64,000 nucleotides of DNA from CAYVVT01 sp964454335 (lineage in GTDB: Bacteria > Fidelibacterota > UBA8477 > JABMPR01), in assembly GCA_964454335.1 (NCBI GenBank), contig CAYVVT010000001.1, forward strand, positions 186,001-250,000. The letters run 5' to 3'. The notes under the pieces are model-generated. The model saw only the letters and a program-made list of their open reading frames with translations, had not been told where the DNA came from and ran no database searches. This document shows, piece by piece, positions 18,003 through 27,195 of this stretch. Both the position numbers and the translations under genes were made by a program. Numbering within the stretch: the first letter of the stretch is position 1; the number at the start of each line of letters is the position of its first letter.

Positions 18003-19073
18003 ATGCTTAAAAGAATGTCAGAACCGACACTGCTGGTACTGCTCTTCGGTATCGCCTATTTCACACCTTTGTCCACAGCAGCACTGCCGGTTTTTTACGA
18101 CGAGTTCAACACTGTGGATGGCAGCCTTTACGCCAGCAGGTTCTTCGACGTTCTCATTTCAGCCGGATTGGTTCTCATGAGTTCCCGGCTGCTGATCCCC
18201 TCCAGAATGAATTGGGCTTCACTTGGCAGAGCAACACTGGTATTCCTGAGCATCCTCATGCTGGGATCCATAATCGAGTATGGATGGGACAGGCTGGTCC
18301 TTGTGGCCTTCAATCTCCCCACGGGCCCCGGAGAGGTATCCGACAAGATCCTGGCCTATCCACAGCATGAGATGCTCAACCTGACCATTATCCAGGGTAA
18401 TCTCGCGGCACTCATCGCTGGGATCTTCTATGGTCTGATACGTGATCGCAGCCGTCAGATCCGCCAAAGAGAAGAACTGGAGCGGCAGACGTTGGAATCT
18501 GAAGTGAATTATCTCCGCTCACAGATCAACCCGCACTTTCTGTTCAACACCCTGAACAACATCTACGCCATCACCCAGCGTAATGCTGACCATGACGGCA
18601 GTGACGCGCTGCTGCGTTTGTCCGGACTCATGCGCTATATGCTGTATGACAGTGCCGGGGGCACTATCGGTCTGCAGCAGGAAGTCGAGCATTTGCAGAA
18701 CTACCTAGACCTCATGCTGCTGAAGTATAAACCAGATGATCCACCGGATGTCAAAATGGATGTCCACGGGACTCCGGATCGCTGCAGCCTGGCACCACTG
18801 CTGCTCCTGCCCTTTGTTGAGAATGCCTTCAAACATGGCATAGACAACCAGGGCCAGGGGAAGATCAGGATTGATATACAGGCATATGGTAGCGGTGTCG
18901 TATTCCGTGTGGTCAATAGCCGCATCCCACAGCGTGAAGCCTCCAGTGAACATCGTGGCATCGGGTTGGAGAATGTTCGGCAGCGTCTTGAACACCTTTA
19001 TCCTGAAAAGCATGAACTGAAAACGCGGGATGATGACGACGAGTACCGCGTTGAACTGAGGATTGAGCTATGA
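18003..19073 (+). CDS. LytS/YehU-type sensor histidine kinase
   Basis: A 356-aa membrane kinase: four predicted TM segments (about 8-25, 42-60, 72-90, 125-145), a short coiled coil (RSRQIRQREELERQTLE), then the His_kinase domain with phospho-acceptor His in RSQINPHFLFNTLNNI and an ATPase domain with N-box PFVENAFKHG and G-box RGIGLENVRQRL. It is expected to phosphorylate the overlapping LytTR regulator. The frame is open for 24 codons upstream; ATG 18003 is chosen because the TM region begins there. The 4-bp overlap with the next gene indicates coupling. Confidence 0.9.
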   Translation: MLKRMSEPTLLVLLFGIAYFTPLSTAALPVFYDEFNTVDGSLYASRFFDVLISAGLVLMSSRLLIPSRMNWASLGRATLVFLSILMLGSIIEYGWDRLVLVAFNLPTGPGEVSDKILAYPQHEMLNLTIIQGNLAALIAGIFYGLIRDRSRQIRQREELERQTLESEVNYLRSQINPHFLFNTLNNIYAITQRNADHDGSDALLRLSGLMRYMLYDSAGGTIGLQQEVEHLQNYLDLMLLKYKPDDPPDVKMDVHGTPDRCSLAPLLLLPFVENAFKHGIDNQGQGKIRIDIQAYGSGVVFRVVNSRIPQREASSEHRGIGLENVRQRLEHLYPEKHELKTRDDDDEYRVELRIEL

Positions 19074-19791
19074 GTGGGCAGATCCGCTGCATCATCGTGG
19101 ACGACGAACATGGTGCAATCGAGATCCTGCAGAATTACATCAGCAAGGTATCCCGCCTGGACCTGATTTCTGCCTTTACCGATCCACTGGAAGCCCTGGA
19201 TTTTCTCTCCGTAGAGACAGTCGATCTGGTCTTCATGGATATCAATATGCCTGACCTCAGCGGCCTGCAGTTGTCACGACTCATCCAGAGCAGTGATACC
19301 GCCGTCATCTTCTGCACAGCCTACCCTGAACATGCACTGGAGAGCTATGAGATCCAGGCGGTGGATTATCTGGTGAAACCCATCCCGTTCGAGCGTTTTC
19401 TGGCAGCAGTGAAGCGACTGGAGAGCAGATCGTCTGAAGGTGGGGGGGAGAGTCCGGAACTGTCTCAGCCCGGAAGCGGCAGCTGTTCATCAAAAGCGGT
19501 TCAGAGATCCATCAGGTTGATGCGGACAGCATCGCTTACATGAAGAAAGACGGTCATTATATCGTGTTCAGATTGAATGATCGGGAACTGCTTTCCAGGA
19601 TGACCATTATGGAACTACTGGAACAACTGCCCGAGAATGAGTTCATCCAGGTCCATCGATCCTGGGTGGTGGCCATCAACAGGATCCAGGTGATCCAGAG
19701 ATATTCACTGGAGATCGACGGGAAGGAGATACCCATCGGCGATTCTTTCCGGGAGGAATTCTTCAAGCGGGTGGAATCAATAGGGAGTTAG
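19070..19791 (+). CDS. LytTR-type response regulator, interrupted by a -1 frameshift at a G7 run
   Basis: The first frame (19070-19543) holds the receiver domain: IIVDDEHGA, phospho-acceptor Asp in LVFMDINMP, FCTAYPEHALES, and KPIPFERF. The LytTR DNA-binding domain is in the -1 frame: RKRQLFIKSGSEIHQVDADSI then YMKKDGHYIVF, RMTIMELLEQLP, FIQVHRSWVVAINRI and PIGDSFREEFFKR. The two frames join near seven consecutive G bases at 19442-19448 in the interdomain linker; adding one G restores a normal protein of about 240 aa. Either a real indel, phase variation, ribosomal slippage or an assembly error. It is the cognate regulator of the upstream LytS-like kinase. Confidence 0.85.
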
Positions 19792-19799
19792 ATCCATTC

Positions 19800-20426
19800 A
19801 TGGGAATTCTTGATTCAACGCTCTTTACTTTCGTGATCCTGCCGCTGCTGATCTTTCTGGCTCGGATGGTGGATGTATCCATGGGCACCTTTCGTATCAT
19901 CCTCATCAGCCGGGGACACAAACTGGTTGCACCCATCCTGGGCTTCTTCGAAATGCTTATCTGGCTGGTGGCCATCGGTCAGATCATGCAGAACCTCACC
20001 AACGTACTCTGCTACATAGCCTATGCAGGTGGTTTCGCCATGGGTAATTTTGTGGGGATGGTCATCGAGGAAAAGGCCGCAATCGGCAAACAGGTGGTAA
20101 GGGTAATGACGCACCGTGATCCATCAGATTTCATCCGTGCACTTCGGGAAAAGGGTTTTGGGGTGACGCATATCCCCGCTGAAGGCAGCAAGGGACCCGT
20201 ACATGTGGTCTTCACGATTATCGCCCGGTCAAATCTTCATCGTGTGCTCAGGACCATCCAATCCTATCACCCCAATTCCTTCTATACCATTGAGGATATC
20301 AAGGCGGTGAAGGAAGGCGTTTTTCCGGCAAGCAGAGGACTCCTTTCCCGGGTGTTACCACCTCCGCCCAAGATCTACCGCAAATTACGGGTACGCCACC
20401 GCCGACAACGCAGGAAGGGGAAATAA
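19800..20426 (+). CDS. UPF0316/DUF2179 membrane protein
   Basis: A 208-aa protein with three N-terminal TM helices (about 8-25, 42-62, 70-90) carrying the family signature RMVDVSMGTFRIILISRG and AYAGGFAMGNFVGMVIEEK, then a ferredoxin-like DUF2179 domain (95-175: VVRVMTHRDPSDFIRALREKGFGVT, YTIEDIKAV). A basic Arg/Lys-rich tail ends the protein. The family is conserved but uncharacterised; DUF2179 domains bind nucleotides or small ligands in other proteins. The stop shares one base with the next gene's ATG. Confidence 0.88.
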   Translation: MGILDSTLFTFVILPLLIFLARMVDVSMGTFRIILISRGHKLVAPILGFFEMLIWLVAIGQIMQNLTNVLCYIAYAGGFAMGNFVGMVIEEKAAIGKQVVRVMTHRDPSDFIRALREKGFGVTHIPAEGSKGPVHVVFTIIARSNLHRVLRTIQSYHPNSFYTIEDIKAVKEGVFPASRGLLSRVLPPPPKIYRKLRVRHRRQRRKGK

Positions 20427-20848
20427 TGATATACAAAGGACAACAGAAAGCGCTATTGATCATCGACGGCTGGATCAACCTGGTCCTCGGTATCCTGCTG
20501 CTGGCATCGCCGCTGGGACTCATTGAATGGCTCGGACTGCCACCTGCCAGCACGGGTTTCTATCCCAGCATCCTGGGTGCGGTGATCCTTGGTATCGGGA
20601 TTGCACTGTTTATCGAGGTGTACGGAACTGCACGACTGTTGGGCGGTTTGGGGCTGAGCGGCGCCATCAGTATCAATCTCATCGGATCATTGGTACTCAT
20701 CATCTGGCTCATCGTCGATCCATTCGAACTGCCCCTTAGAGGCTACCTTGTGCTGTGGGCAGTGGCGGTCATCGTCGCTGGTATCGGGATAGTGGAAATA
20801 TTCAAGGGTGGATTGAAGCAGTCTGCGAATGAAACTGTCCGAATGTAA
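20426..20848 (+). CDS. Four-TM membrane protein
   Basis: Not recognised. A 140-aa integral membrane protein with four hydrophobic segments (about 12-32, 45-65, 72-96, 105-125) and short polar loops (DGWINLVLG, PPASTGFYP). Such small proteins are often annotated as hypothetical membrane proteins. Its start overlaps the stop of the DUF2179 gene by one base (TAATG), so translation is coupled. Confidence 0.7.
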   Translation: MIYKGQQKALLIIDGWINLVLGILLLASPLGLIEWLGLPPASTGFYPSILGAVILGIGIALFIEVYGTARLLGGLGLSGAISINLIGSLVLIIWLIVDPFELPLRGYLVLWAVAVIVAGIGIVEIFKGGLKQSANETVRM

Positions 20849-20873
20849 AACATTGGAATAGGAGATTCGGCAA

Positions 20874-21245
20874 ATGGGTGAGATCCTGCAATTCATCGGA
20901 GCCGGCCTGACCCTGGGTTGGGGTATGTCACACCTGCTTCCAACGCGCAACGTGGTGAAAGGATTTGGCGACATCAGTGCGGACAACCGACATATCATCA
21001 CCATGGAGTGGATCGTCGAAGGAGTGACGCTGATCTTCCTGGGCATTCTTACCGGAGCCATTCTACTGCTGGACGGACCCCAAGATTTCAAACTGGTCAT
21101 GTACTGGCTGATCTTTGTCATGCTCAACGCACTTTCCATCATTTCACTGTTCACGGGCTTCAAGATCAAGTTCCTGCCCTATAAACTCTGCCCGGTCATT
21201 TTCACGACATCATCCTTGCTGATCCTCATCGGCGCATACCAGTAG
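20874..21245 (+). CDS. Four-TM membrane protein
   Basis: Not recognised. A 123-aa protein with four predicted membrane helices. The N-terminus (QFIGAGLTLGWGMSHLLPTRNVVKGFGDIS) and DNRHIITMEWIVEG are well-formed motifs found in small uncharacterised membrane proteins. AGGAGA lies upstream of the start. It sits in the plus-strand run between the DUF2179 protein and CsaA, with no functional clue. Confidence 0.7.
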   Translation: MGEILQFIGAGLTLGWGMSHLLPTRNVVKGFGDISADNRHIITMEWIVEGVTLIFLGILTGAILLLDGPQDFKLVMYWLIFVMLNALSIISLFTGFKIKFLPYKLCPVIFTTSSLLILIGAYQ

Positions 21246-21254
21246 GGGATGGGA

Positions 21255-21593
21255 ATGAAGGAGATCAGCTGGAAGGAATTCGAGCAGGTGGAGCTCAGGG
21301 CGGGTGTGGTTGTGAAAGCAGAAGACTTTCCAGAAGCCCGGAGACCAGCGTATAAGATCAGTGTGGATTTTGGTGCAGAGATCGGGATCAAACGCACCAG
21401 TGCGCAGTTCACTGATCTGTACACAAAAGAGGACCTGCTGGGTCGCCAGGTCGTAGGGGGGGTGAACTTTCCAATCAAGCAGATCGGTCCGGTGATGTCT
21501 GAATTCCTGCTGGCTGGATTTTATCGTGAAGACGGTGCCGTCGTGCTGGCAATCCCGGAACGCGACGTACCCCTGGGAGCCAAACTGGGATAG
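21255..21593 (+). CDS. csaA: CsaA-like tRNA-binding/chaperone protein
   Basis: A 112-aa single OB-fold protein of the EMAP/Trbp111 tRNA-binding family. It matches CsaA along its whole length: FEQVELRAGVVVKAEDFPEARRPAYKISVDFG, IGIKRTSAQFTDLYTKEDLLGRQVVGGVNFP, IGPVMSEFLLAGF and VLAIPERDVPLGAKLG at the end. CsaA proteins form dimers, bind tRNA and show export-related chaperone activity in Bacillus. ATG 21255 (6 bp after GGGG) is preferred over ATG 21249. Confidence 0.93.
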   Translation: MKEISWKEFEQVELRAGVVVKAEDFPEARRPAYKISVDFGAEIGIKRTSAQFTDLYTKEDLLGRQVVGGVNFPIKQIGPVMSEFLLAGFYREDGAVVLAIPERDVPLGAKLG

Positions 21594-21606
21594 GTGCGAC
21601 CATCCA

Positions 21607-21630
21607 TTTCAAGTTTCAAGTTTCAAGTTT
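21607..21630. repeat. Short tandem heptamer repeat
   Basis: Three copies of TTTCAAG plus a partial fourth in the gap before the DUF3078 gene. Such arrays can vary in length by slippage and may change spacing of the promoter of the next gene. Confidence 0.7.
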
Positions 21631-21740
21631 CCACTTTCCAATTACGAGTCCCACTTCATACACCCGCACTCTGTGGCCTCGGTCACAGCAGATACAGGCA
21701 CCCGGACTATGTTCCGCACCATCAAAAAGGGAGAAATGCG

Positions 21741-22589
21741 ATGCTCACACTTAGATCAAAACTAACGATCATCATGATGATGGCCCTGGCGGTCGGACTC
21801 TACGGACAGGATGAACCGACACCGGAATACGGCTGGACCAGCGAGATGGTGGGATCGCTGAATCTCACCCAGACCAGTTTTGACAACTGGACCGGAGGTG
21901 GTGAGAACGCCTTCGCCTGGCAGGTCAATTTCACATACAAATTCATCAATGACCAGACCAGGACCAATCTCACCAGCTCTGGTAAAATGACCTATGGCTC
22001 ACTCAAGACAGGTGACCAGGAATTCCGGAAATCCATAGACGAGATCAAACATGAAAGTGTTTACAAATACAAACTCGACTGGCTGGTTGATCCTTACGGC
22101 TCCTTCAATTTTGACACACAGTTCGCACCGGCCTATAGCTACGCTGTTGAACCTGAAATCCAGATCTCGGCCTTCATGGATCCCATCTATTTCAGGGAGA
22201 GCCTCGGATTCAGCTATCAGCTCGAAGAACAGTTCAAAACGCGTGTTGGACTTTCGCTGAAACAGACGGTTTCCAACGATTACGGATTCGCGGACGATCC
22301 AGAAACCGTGGATACCGAAACCAGTCGTGGCGAGATGGGTGCCGAATCGGTGACGGATCTCAGCTGGAAACTGGCGGAGAACACCCAGCTGACAACCAAG
22401 CTGGAACTATTTACCGCTTTCAAGGCCTTTGATGAAACCGATGTGAATTGGGATACAGCGCTCACCACCAAGATCTCGAAGTACTTCAGCATGAACGTCA
22501 ACGTGAAATTGCTTTACGACAAGGATCTCTCAGCTCGACGGCAGCTCAAACAGGCCATGGCCATGGGTCTGTCGTATACTTTTCTGTAG
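21741..22589 (+). CDS. DUF3078 outer-membrane-like protein
   Basis: A 282-aa protein with signal peptide (residues 1-22, ending VGLYGQ). The mature sequence has GWTSEMVGSLNLTQTSFDNWTGGGENAFAWQ, the signature of DUF3078, and about ten amphipathic strands ending LKQAMAMGLSYTFL with a terminal Phe-Leu, consistent with an outer-membrane beta-barrel. The family is typical of Bacteroidetes and relatives and is uncharacterised. The chosen ATG has AAGGGAG upstream; an open frame 49 codons longer is probably not translated. Confidence 0.85.
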   Translation: MLTLRSKLTIIMMMALAVGLYGQDEPTPEYGWTSEMVGSLNLTQTSFDNWTGGGENAFAWQVNFTYKFINDQTRTNLTSSGKMTYGSLKTGDQEFRKSIDEIKHESVYKYKLDWLVDPYGSFNFDTQFAPAYSYAVEPEIQISAFMDPIYFRESLGFSYQLEEQFKTRVGLSLKQTVSNDYGFADDPETVDTETSRGEMGAESVTDLSWKLAENTQLTTKLELFTAFKAFDETDVNWDTALTTKISKYFSMNVNVKLLYDKDLSARRQLKQAMAMGLSYTFL

Positions 22590-22777
22590 GGGATATTCTT
22601 CAAATGTTGACTTGAGGTGAACCGACCCCTCCACCGGCCTGAAGGCTGATACAAATCAAATTTCAGGTTTTTCTGTTTTCCTTTGACTTAAGCCTGGGGT
22701 TTCATATTTGGGCCTGACACCGGATTCCTATGGTTTAGCACCGTTTTTGCATATTCCCAGGTATAAGGGGATATCAA

Positions 22778-23458
22778 ATGAGTACAAAACAGAACCTGAT
22801 GTTCACATCCGTGTATACATCATCATATGTTCCGAAAATGACCATGTTCATCTGTATGATCCTGGGCGTTGCAGGCGGCCTGTGGCTGGGTCTCAGACCG
22901 GAAGGCTGGCGCAACCTGGTCACTCATGATCGTCTGCTGGTCCTTTTGGCCTGCATCCTGGTCTATCTGTTTCGGCAGGTACCGGTTTTCTTTCTGTTCC
23001 TGAGACGCAAGGTGGGCTGGTTTGAGGCAGCGACCATCTCCATCATCATGAGCCTTGTCATCGGTCTCATCGTCTATCTGACAGCTGGATCTGATCCAAG
23101 ATTGTCCGCATGGGCCTTCATCGGTGTTCTCGTATATCTGTTCGGATCCAGCCTTCACACCGCTACGGAATGGTCACGCTATCGCTTCAAACAGGACCCG
23201 GCCAACTCCGACCGTCTATATACCCGGGGTCTGGCTCGATTTGGACAGAACATGAACTATACAGGAGATCTTATCCTTTTCACAGGTCTGGCCATGGTGA
23301 GTGGTATTGCCTCTTTACTGTTTGTCCCCCTGGGTATGCTGGTGAATTTCGTTTTCTTCATCCTTCCGGAGAAGGAACGCTATCTGGTGGGACACTACCC
23401 GGAGGAGTGGCCTGAATATTCAGCCCGCACCAAACGACTGATACCCTGGATCTACTGA
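22778..23458 (+). CDS. ICMT/PEMT-like integral membrane protein
   Basis: A 226-aa protein with about six TM helices and a C-terminal block resembling isoprenylcysteine carboxyl methyltransferase/steroid 5-alpha-reductase family (DUF1295-like) enzymes: RLYTRGLARFGQNMNYTGDLILFTG, then a PEKERYLVGHYPEEWPEYSARTKRLIPWIY ending. Here the canonical GPYxxVRHPxY motif is replaced by RGLARFGQNMNY. It may be a SAM-dependent membrane methyltransferase, but the divergent motif leaves activity open. It starts a tightly packed plus-strand cluster. Confidence 0.7.
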   Translation: MSTKQNLMFTSVYTSSYVPKMTMFICMILGVAGGLWLGLRPEGWRNLVTHDRLLVLLACILVYLFRQVPVFFLFLRRKVGWFEAATISIIMSLVIGLIVYLTAGSDPRLSAWAFIGVLVYLFGSSLHTATEWSRYRFKQDPANSDRLYTRGLARFGQNMNYTGDLILFTGLAMVSGIASLLFVPLGMLVNFVFFILPEKERYLVGHYPEEWPEYSARTKRLIPWIY

Positions 23459-23478
23459 AAGCTGGTCGGGAGTGTAAA

Positions 23479-24159
23479 ATGCCTGAAGGATTTGGAAAAC
23501 GGATCTTACAGATCCTGTTCTATTTGCTGGTGATGGCGCTGGCACTGTTCCTGACAGCCGGTCGCCTGAGATGGTCGGCCGCATGGTTATTTCTTGGACT
23601 GGCGTTCACGGGGATCATCATCACGGGTACCGGGTTGCTGCTCAGGAATGCCGGGCTCATCACCGAGCGTACACAGGTTGGTACAGACACCGAGACCTGG
23701 GACAAGATCATCGTCGGGTTCTACGGGTTCTTTGGATTTCTGGTGCTCATCGTTGCAGGTCTGGATACTCGCCTGCTGTGGAGTACTCCCTTGCCAAGCT
23801 GGGTCATGTGGCCGACTGGCCTGGGATTCTTTATGGGCAATCTCTTTGCCAGCAGAGCCATGTGGGCCAATGCCTATTTCGCCACGACAGTGCGCATACA
23901 GGAAAACCACGGACATGCAGTTATTACCACCGGACCTTACAGCCGGGTACGTCATCCTGGATACAGCGGCTGGCTGGTATCCCAGGTCTGCATCCCTCTT
24001 TTGCTGGGATCGATCTTAGCGCTGATACCCGCAGTACTGGCTGTTCTTTTCCTGATCTGGCGAACGGCGAAGGAGGATCGGTTTCTCAAGCAAAACCTTG
24101 TGGGCTACAGTGATTATGCCCAGGCGGTGAGATATCGCCTGGTCCCTGGACTATGGTAA
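23479..24159 (+). CDS. Isoprenylcysteine carboxyl methyltransferase family protein
   Basis: A 226-aa protein with five or six TM helices. The catalytic C-terminal signature of the ICMT/PEMT family is complete: VITTGPYSRVRHPGYSGWL followed by KEDRFLKQNLVGYSDYAQAVRYRLVPGLW. Members methylate lipids or prenylated or other small substrates with SAM. It differs from its neighbour in having the canonical GPY..VRHP motif, so the pair is likely an old duplication or a heteromeric set. It overlaps the next gene by 7 bp. Confidence 0.85.
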   Translation: MPEGFGKRILQILFYLLVMALALFLTAGRLRWSAAWLFLGLAFTGIIITGTGLLLRNAGLITERTQVGTDTETWDKIIVGFYGFFGFLVLIVAGLDTRLLWSTPLPSWVMWPTGLGFFMGNLFASRAMWANAYFATTVRIQENHGHAVITTGPYSRVRHPGYSGWLVSQVCIPLLLGSILALIPAVLAVLFLIWRTAKEDRFLKQNLVGYSDYAQAVRYRLVPGLW

Positions 24160-24557
24160 TTCAAGTTGTCATTATCGGTCTCGCTGCCCTTGTGGCCGGC
24201 GAAGCCCTGGCCCTTACCGTCGGGATGTCTCTGTCCGGCGATAAAGGCAGGACCTGGCTGTGGGGGTGGAACGCTCTCTGGCTGTTTGTGGATATCGCCG
24301 GTGGTAGTGCCATCGCCTGGGCGGCCTGGGCCGGGATGCTGCAATCACCTGTGATCTGGATGCTCACCGGTCTCCTTTGCCTCACCCACGGGTGGCGGGC
24401 GATGGAGTATTCAGCGGGACGAAGAAATGCCTTCTGTTTCAATACTGCCCTGTACCAGGTGAACAATCTGAAGTTGGTGAGTTTACTGCTTCTGGCCATC
24501 TATTTGCTGTGGTACGGGCAGCAGTACAGTACATTTGAACCAGGTCGGCTGGTATGA
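24153..24557 (+). CDS. Four-TM membrane protein
   Basis: Not recognised. A 134-aa protein with four hydrophobic segments and a Trp-rich middle (WLWGWNALWLFVDIAGGSAIAWAAWAGM). It overlaps the ICMT gene and is followed by the ABC ATPase gene after 45 bp. It may be an accessory membrane subunit of the locus; no other hint is visible. Confidence 0.65.
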   Translation: MVIQVVIIGLAALVAGEALALTVGMSLSGDKGRTWLWGWNALWLFVDIAGGSAIAWAAWAGMLQSPVIWMLTGLLCLTHGWRAMEYSAGRRNAFCFNTALYQVNNLKLVSLLLLAIYLLWYGQQYSTFEPGRLV

Positions 24558-24602
24558 GCTAGAGGACCCATTTCTGTCGCTGGAGGTAAGTCCATTACCA
24601 TT

Positions 24603-25553
24603 ATGGCTACGAACCTGAAAAGTGTTATCCAACTCCACGACCTGACGAAAGACTTCGGGGAGCTCCGTGCTGTCGATGGAGTGAGCCTGAACATTCACGA
24701 AGGGGAGATCCTTGGATTCCTGGGGCCCAATGGCGCCGGTAAGACCACCACGATCAACATGATCTGTGGTTTGCTGCCCCCGACCAAGGGCCGCATTGAT
24801 TTTTTATTTCAGGATACCCAGAACGGCCAGGAGCCCCGCAACCGGATCGGGATCTGCCCCCAAGAGAATATTTTCTGGCCCCGGCTCACCTGTCTGGAAC
24901 AAATGAAGTTCATGGGGCGCGTGTACCGTATTCCGGCCCGGGAAGCCCTTGATTCGGCAGAACGCCTGTTGGCAGACATGGGTCTCACTGAGAAATCAAC
25001 GACCCTGGCCAGCAAGCTCTCCGGTGGCATGAAACGCAGGTTGAACATTGCCCTGGCTCTGATCCACGATCCCGATATCCTGGTGCTGGACGAGCCCGAA
25101 GCGGGACTGGATCCGCAGAGCCGTATCCTGGTGCGGGATTTCGTCCGAACGCTGGCCCACAAGAAGACGGTGATCCTTACCACGCACAATATGGATGAAG
25201 CTGACCGCATGGCGGACCGTGTGGCCATCATCGACAGAGGGCGACTGCAGATCGTTGATGATCCTGAAGCACTCAAACGATCCCTGGGTGAAGGTGATAC
25301 ATTGGAAATCCAGGTGGACCAGCTGCCGTCTGAAAAGCTGCAGGAATCACTCCAGGCGCTCATTGGGGAAAAGGGAGAGGTCCAGATCCTGGAGCGGGGT
25401 ATCACCATTCGGGCATTGAACCTCATTGATCATCTCAATGACATCAGCACCAGGATCCGTGAATCCGGTGGTGTCGTCCGGCAGATGTCCCTGCGTGAGA
25501 ATACCCTGGAAGATGTGTTCATCTCCTTGACCGGCAGGCAGTTGCGGCAATGA
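24603..25553 (+). CDS. ABC transporter ATP-binding protein
   Basis: A 316-aa nucleotide-binding protein of the ABC-2 (DrrA/CcmA/NatA-like) export class. Walker A GPNGAGKTT (about 44-52), Q-loop CPQENIF, signature LSGGMKRRLN, Walker B DILVLDEPEAGLDP, and H-loop TTHNMDE. The C-terminal 90 residues resemble the regulatory domain of this class (DTLEIQVDQLPSEKL). The partner permease is two genes downstream, with a GNAT gene between; the ATGA overlap with that gene implies coupled translation. Substrate is unknown. Confidence 0.92.
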   Translation: MATNLKSVIQLHDLTKDFGELRAVDGVSLNIHEGEILGFLGPNGAGKTTTINMICGLLPPTKGRIDFLFQDTQNGQEPRNRIGICPQENIFWPRLTCLEQMKFMGRVYRIPAREALDSAERLLADMGLTEKSTTLASKLSGGMKRRLNIALALIHDPDILVLDEPEAGLDPQSRILVRDFVRTLAHKKTVILTTHNMDEADRMADRVAIIDRGRLQIVDDPEALKRSLGEGDTLEIQVDQLPSEKLQESLQALIGEKGEVQILERGITIRALNLIDHLNDISTRIRESGGVVRQMSLRENTLEDVFISLTGRQLRQ

Positions 25554-26029
25554 TCCAGCTTGAAGAAAACCGCTTTCGGCAGATGCTGGCGCTGAATAAC
25601 GCCAATACACCGGATGTGGGTGAACTGGATGAAGACAGTCTGCGCATCTTGCTGGACATGACAGCTTTCCTGAAATTTGCGGAACATCGGGGCGAACTGG
25701 TGGGCTTCATTCAGGGACTGTTGCCGGGCAAGCCATACACAAGCCTGAACTACCAGTGGTTCTCCGAGAGATATGAGAATTTCCTGTACATCGATCGTGC
25801 GGCCGTGCATCCGGATCACCGCAGGCAGGGACTCGGGCGGGAGTTCTATGGATTGGCCTTTGATTTCTGTCGCCAGCTGGCCATCGATCAGGTGGTACTG
25901 GAGGTGAATATCGAACCGCCCAATTCCGGTTCACACCTTTTCCATCAGAGACTGGGTTTTGAGGTTGTTGGGGATTTTCGTCTTGGTCCGGATAAAGTGG
26001 TGCGTATGTACAGACGCGAGGTAAGCTGA
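25550..26029 (+). CDS. GNAT-family N-acetyltransferase
   Basis: A 159-aa acetyltransferase. The acetyl-CoA-binding motif A is clear: FLYIDRAAVHPDHRRQGLGREFYGLA, followed by VVLEVNIEPPNSGSHLFHQRLGFEVVGDFRLG. Substrate unknown. It lies between ABC ATPase and permease genes: its start overlaps the ATPase stop by 4 bp and its stop is directly followed by the permease ATG. This suggests modification of, or self-protection against, the exported compound; that is inference. Confidence 0.85.
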   Translation: MIQLEENRFRQMLALNNANTPDVGELDEDSLRILLDMTAFLKFAEHRGELVGFIQGLLPGKPYTSLNYQWFSERYENFLYIDRAAVHPDHRRQGLGREFYGLAFDFCRQLAIDQVVLEVNIEPPNSGSHLFHQRLGFEVVGDFRLGPDKVVRMYRREVS

Positions 26030-27193
26030 ATGTTCTGGGCCATGGTCAATAAAAGCCTCAAGGAACAGATCCGAAACTTCTGGATCCTGGTGTTGACCAT
26101 CACCCTGGCCCCCTTCTTCGTTGTTGTATACTACATGATCAATGAGTCTGAGAAGGTAAGCTACAGCCTGCTTATTCTGAACCAGGACGAGGGTGTCCGG
26201 CATATGGGCATGGAGATAGATCTGGGAGCAGAGCTGGATACCTTTCTCCAGGAGACGGAACTTGATTCATTTGATCTGCCGCTTACCACAAGGATCGCTG
26301 CTGATCGTGAAGCCGCGATCAAGCGGCTTGAAGATGGGAAATCCGATGCCCTCATCGTGATCCCACCAACCTTCTCGGCTGATTTCCTGGCGCTTACACT
26401 GGGCAGCGATACAACCCAGGTACCGCTTGAGATCGTTGGTGATCTGACCCGGGTGGGATATATGGTGACAGCGATCTGGGTCAATGAGATCATCACGGAG
26501 TATCTTCACGAGAGTGCTGAGATCACCAGACCATTGCTGGTGACCGAGACCAGTCTGGGTCTGTCAGGCGATCTGGATGATTTCGACTATTACATGCCCG
26601 GTATCATGATCCTGGCCGTGATCATGATCATGTTCTCGGCCACCATCACCATTATCACCGAAGTGGATCAGAAGACCATCCTGCGCCTGAAGATCTCGAG
26701 GTTGAGCGGATTGACCTTTCTCAGCGGGATCAGTCTGGTCCAGATCCTGGTGGGCCTCGTCTCCATCCTGTTGACACTCGGCGCGGCCCTGATGTTGGGG
26801 TTCGACATGCGGGGATCGTTCGGGCTCTTTCTGCTGCTGGCGGTCCTCACCAGTATATCCATCATCGCATTCAGCCTGTTACTGGCGGCATTTGTTAAAA
26901 GCGTTAATGAAGTATTGGTGGTAGGAAACTTTCCCCTGTTCCTGTTCATGTTCTTTACCGGCGCAGCATTTCCCATGAATCCGAAGACACTTTTCCATGT
27001 CGGCGAGTACCCGGTGGGGTGGAGTGGGTTCATGTCGGCTACCCATGCCGTGGAAGCCCTGCGCAATGTCCTGGTGATGAGCAAGGGACTCAATGATATC
27101 CTACCGGAGATCACCGCAATCGTGGTATGTACCATCCTGTATTTCGTTCTGGGGGTGTGGGCCTTCCAGAGAAGGCATCTCAAAGTGGAGTAA
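26030..27193 (+). CDS. ABC-2 type transporter permease
   Basis: A 387-aa permease: one N-terminal TM helix (about 18-35), an extracytoplasmic domain of about 140 residues, and five C-terminal TM helices (about 190-380), as expected for the ABC-2/DrrB type. TGAAFPMNPKT and the loop before the last helices match the family. It partners the upstream ATPase, forming a small export or lipid-transport complex in the inner membrane. Confidence 0.88.
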   Translation: MFWAMVNKSLKEQIRNFWILVLTITLAPFFVVVYYMINESEKVSYSLLILNQDEGVRHMGMEIDLGAELDTFLQETELDSFDLPLTTRIAADREAAIKRLEDGKSDALIVIPPTFSADFLALTLGSDTTQVPLEIVGDLTRVGYMVTAIWVNEIITEYLHESAEITRPLLVTETSLGLSGDLDDFDYYMPGIMILAVIMIMFSATITIITEVDQKTILRLKISRLSGLTFLSGISLVQILVGLVSILLTLGAALMLGFDMRGSFGLFLLLAVLTSISIIAFSLLLAAFVKSVNEVLVVGNFPLFLFMFFTGAAFPMNPKTLFHVGEYPVGWSGFMSATHAVEALRNVLVMSKGLNDILPEITAIVVCTILYFVLGVWAFQRRHLKVE

Positions 27194-27195
27194 AG

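Noticed and set aside
21607..21630. Tandem TTTCAAG repeats as a CRISPR fragment
   Set aside because: Units are 7 bp with no spacers and no cas genes are present.
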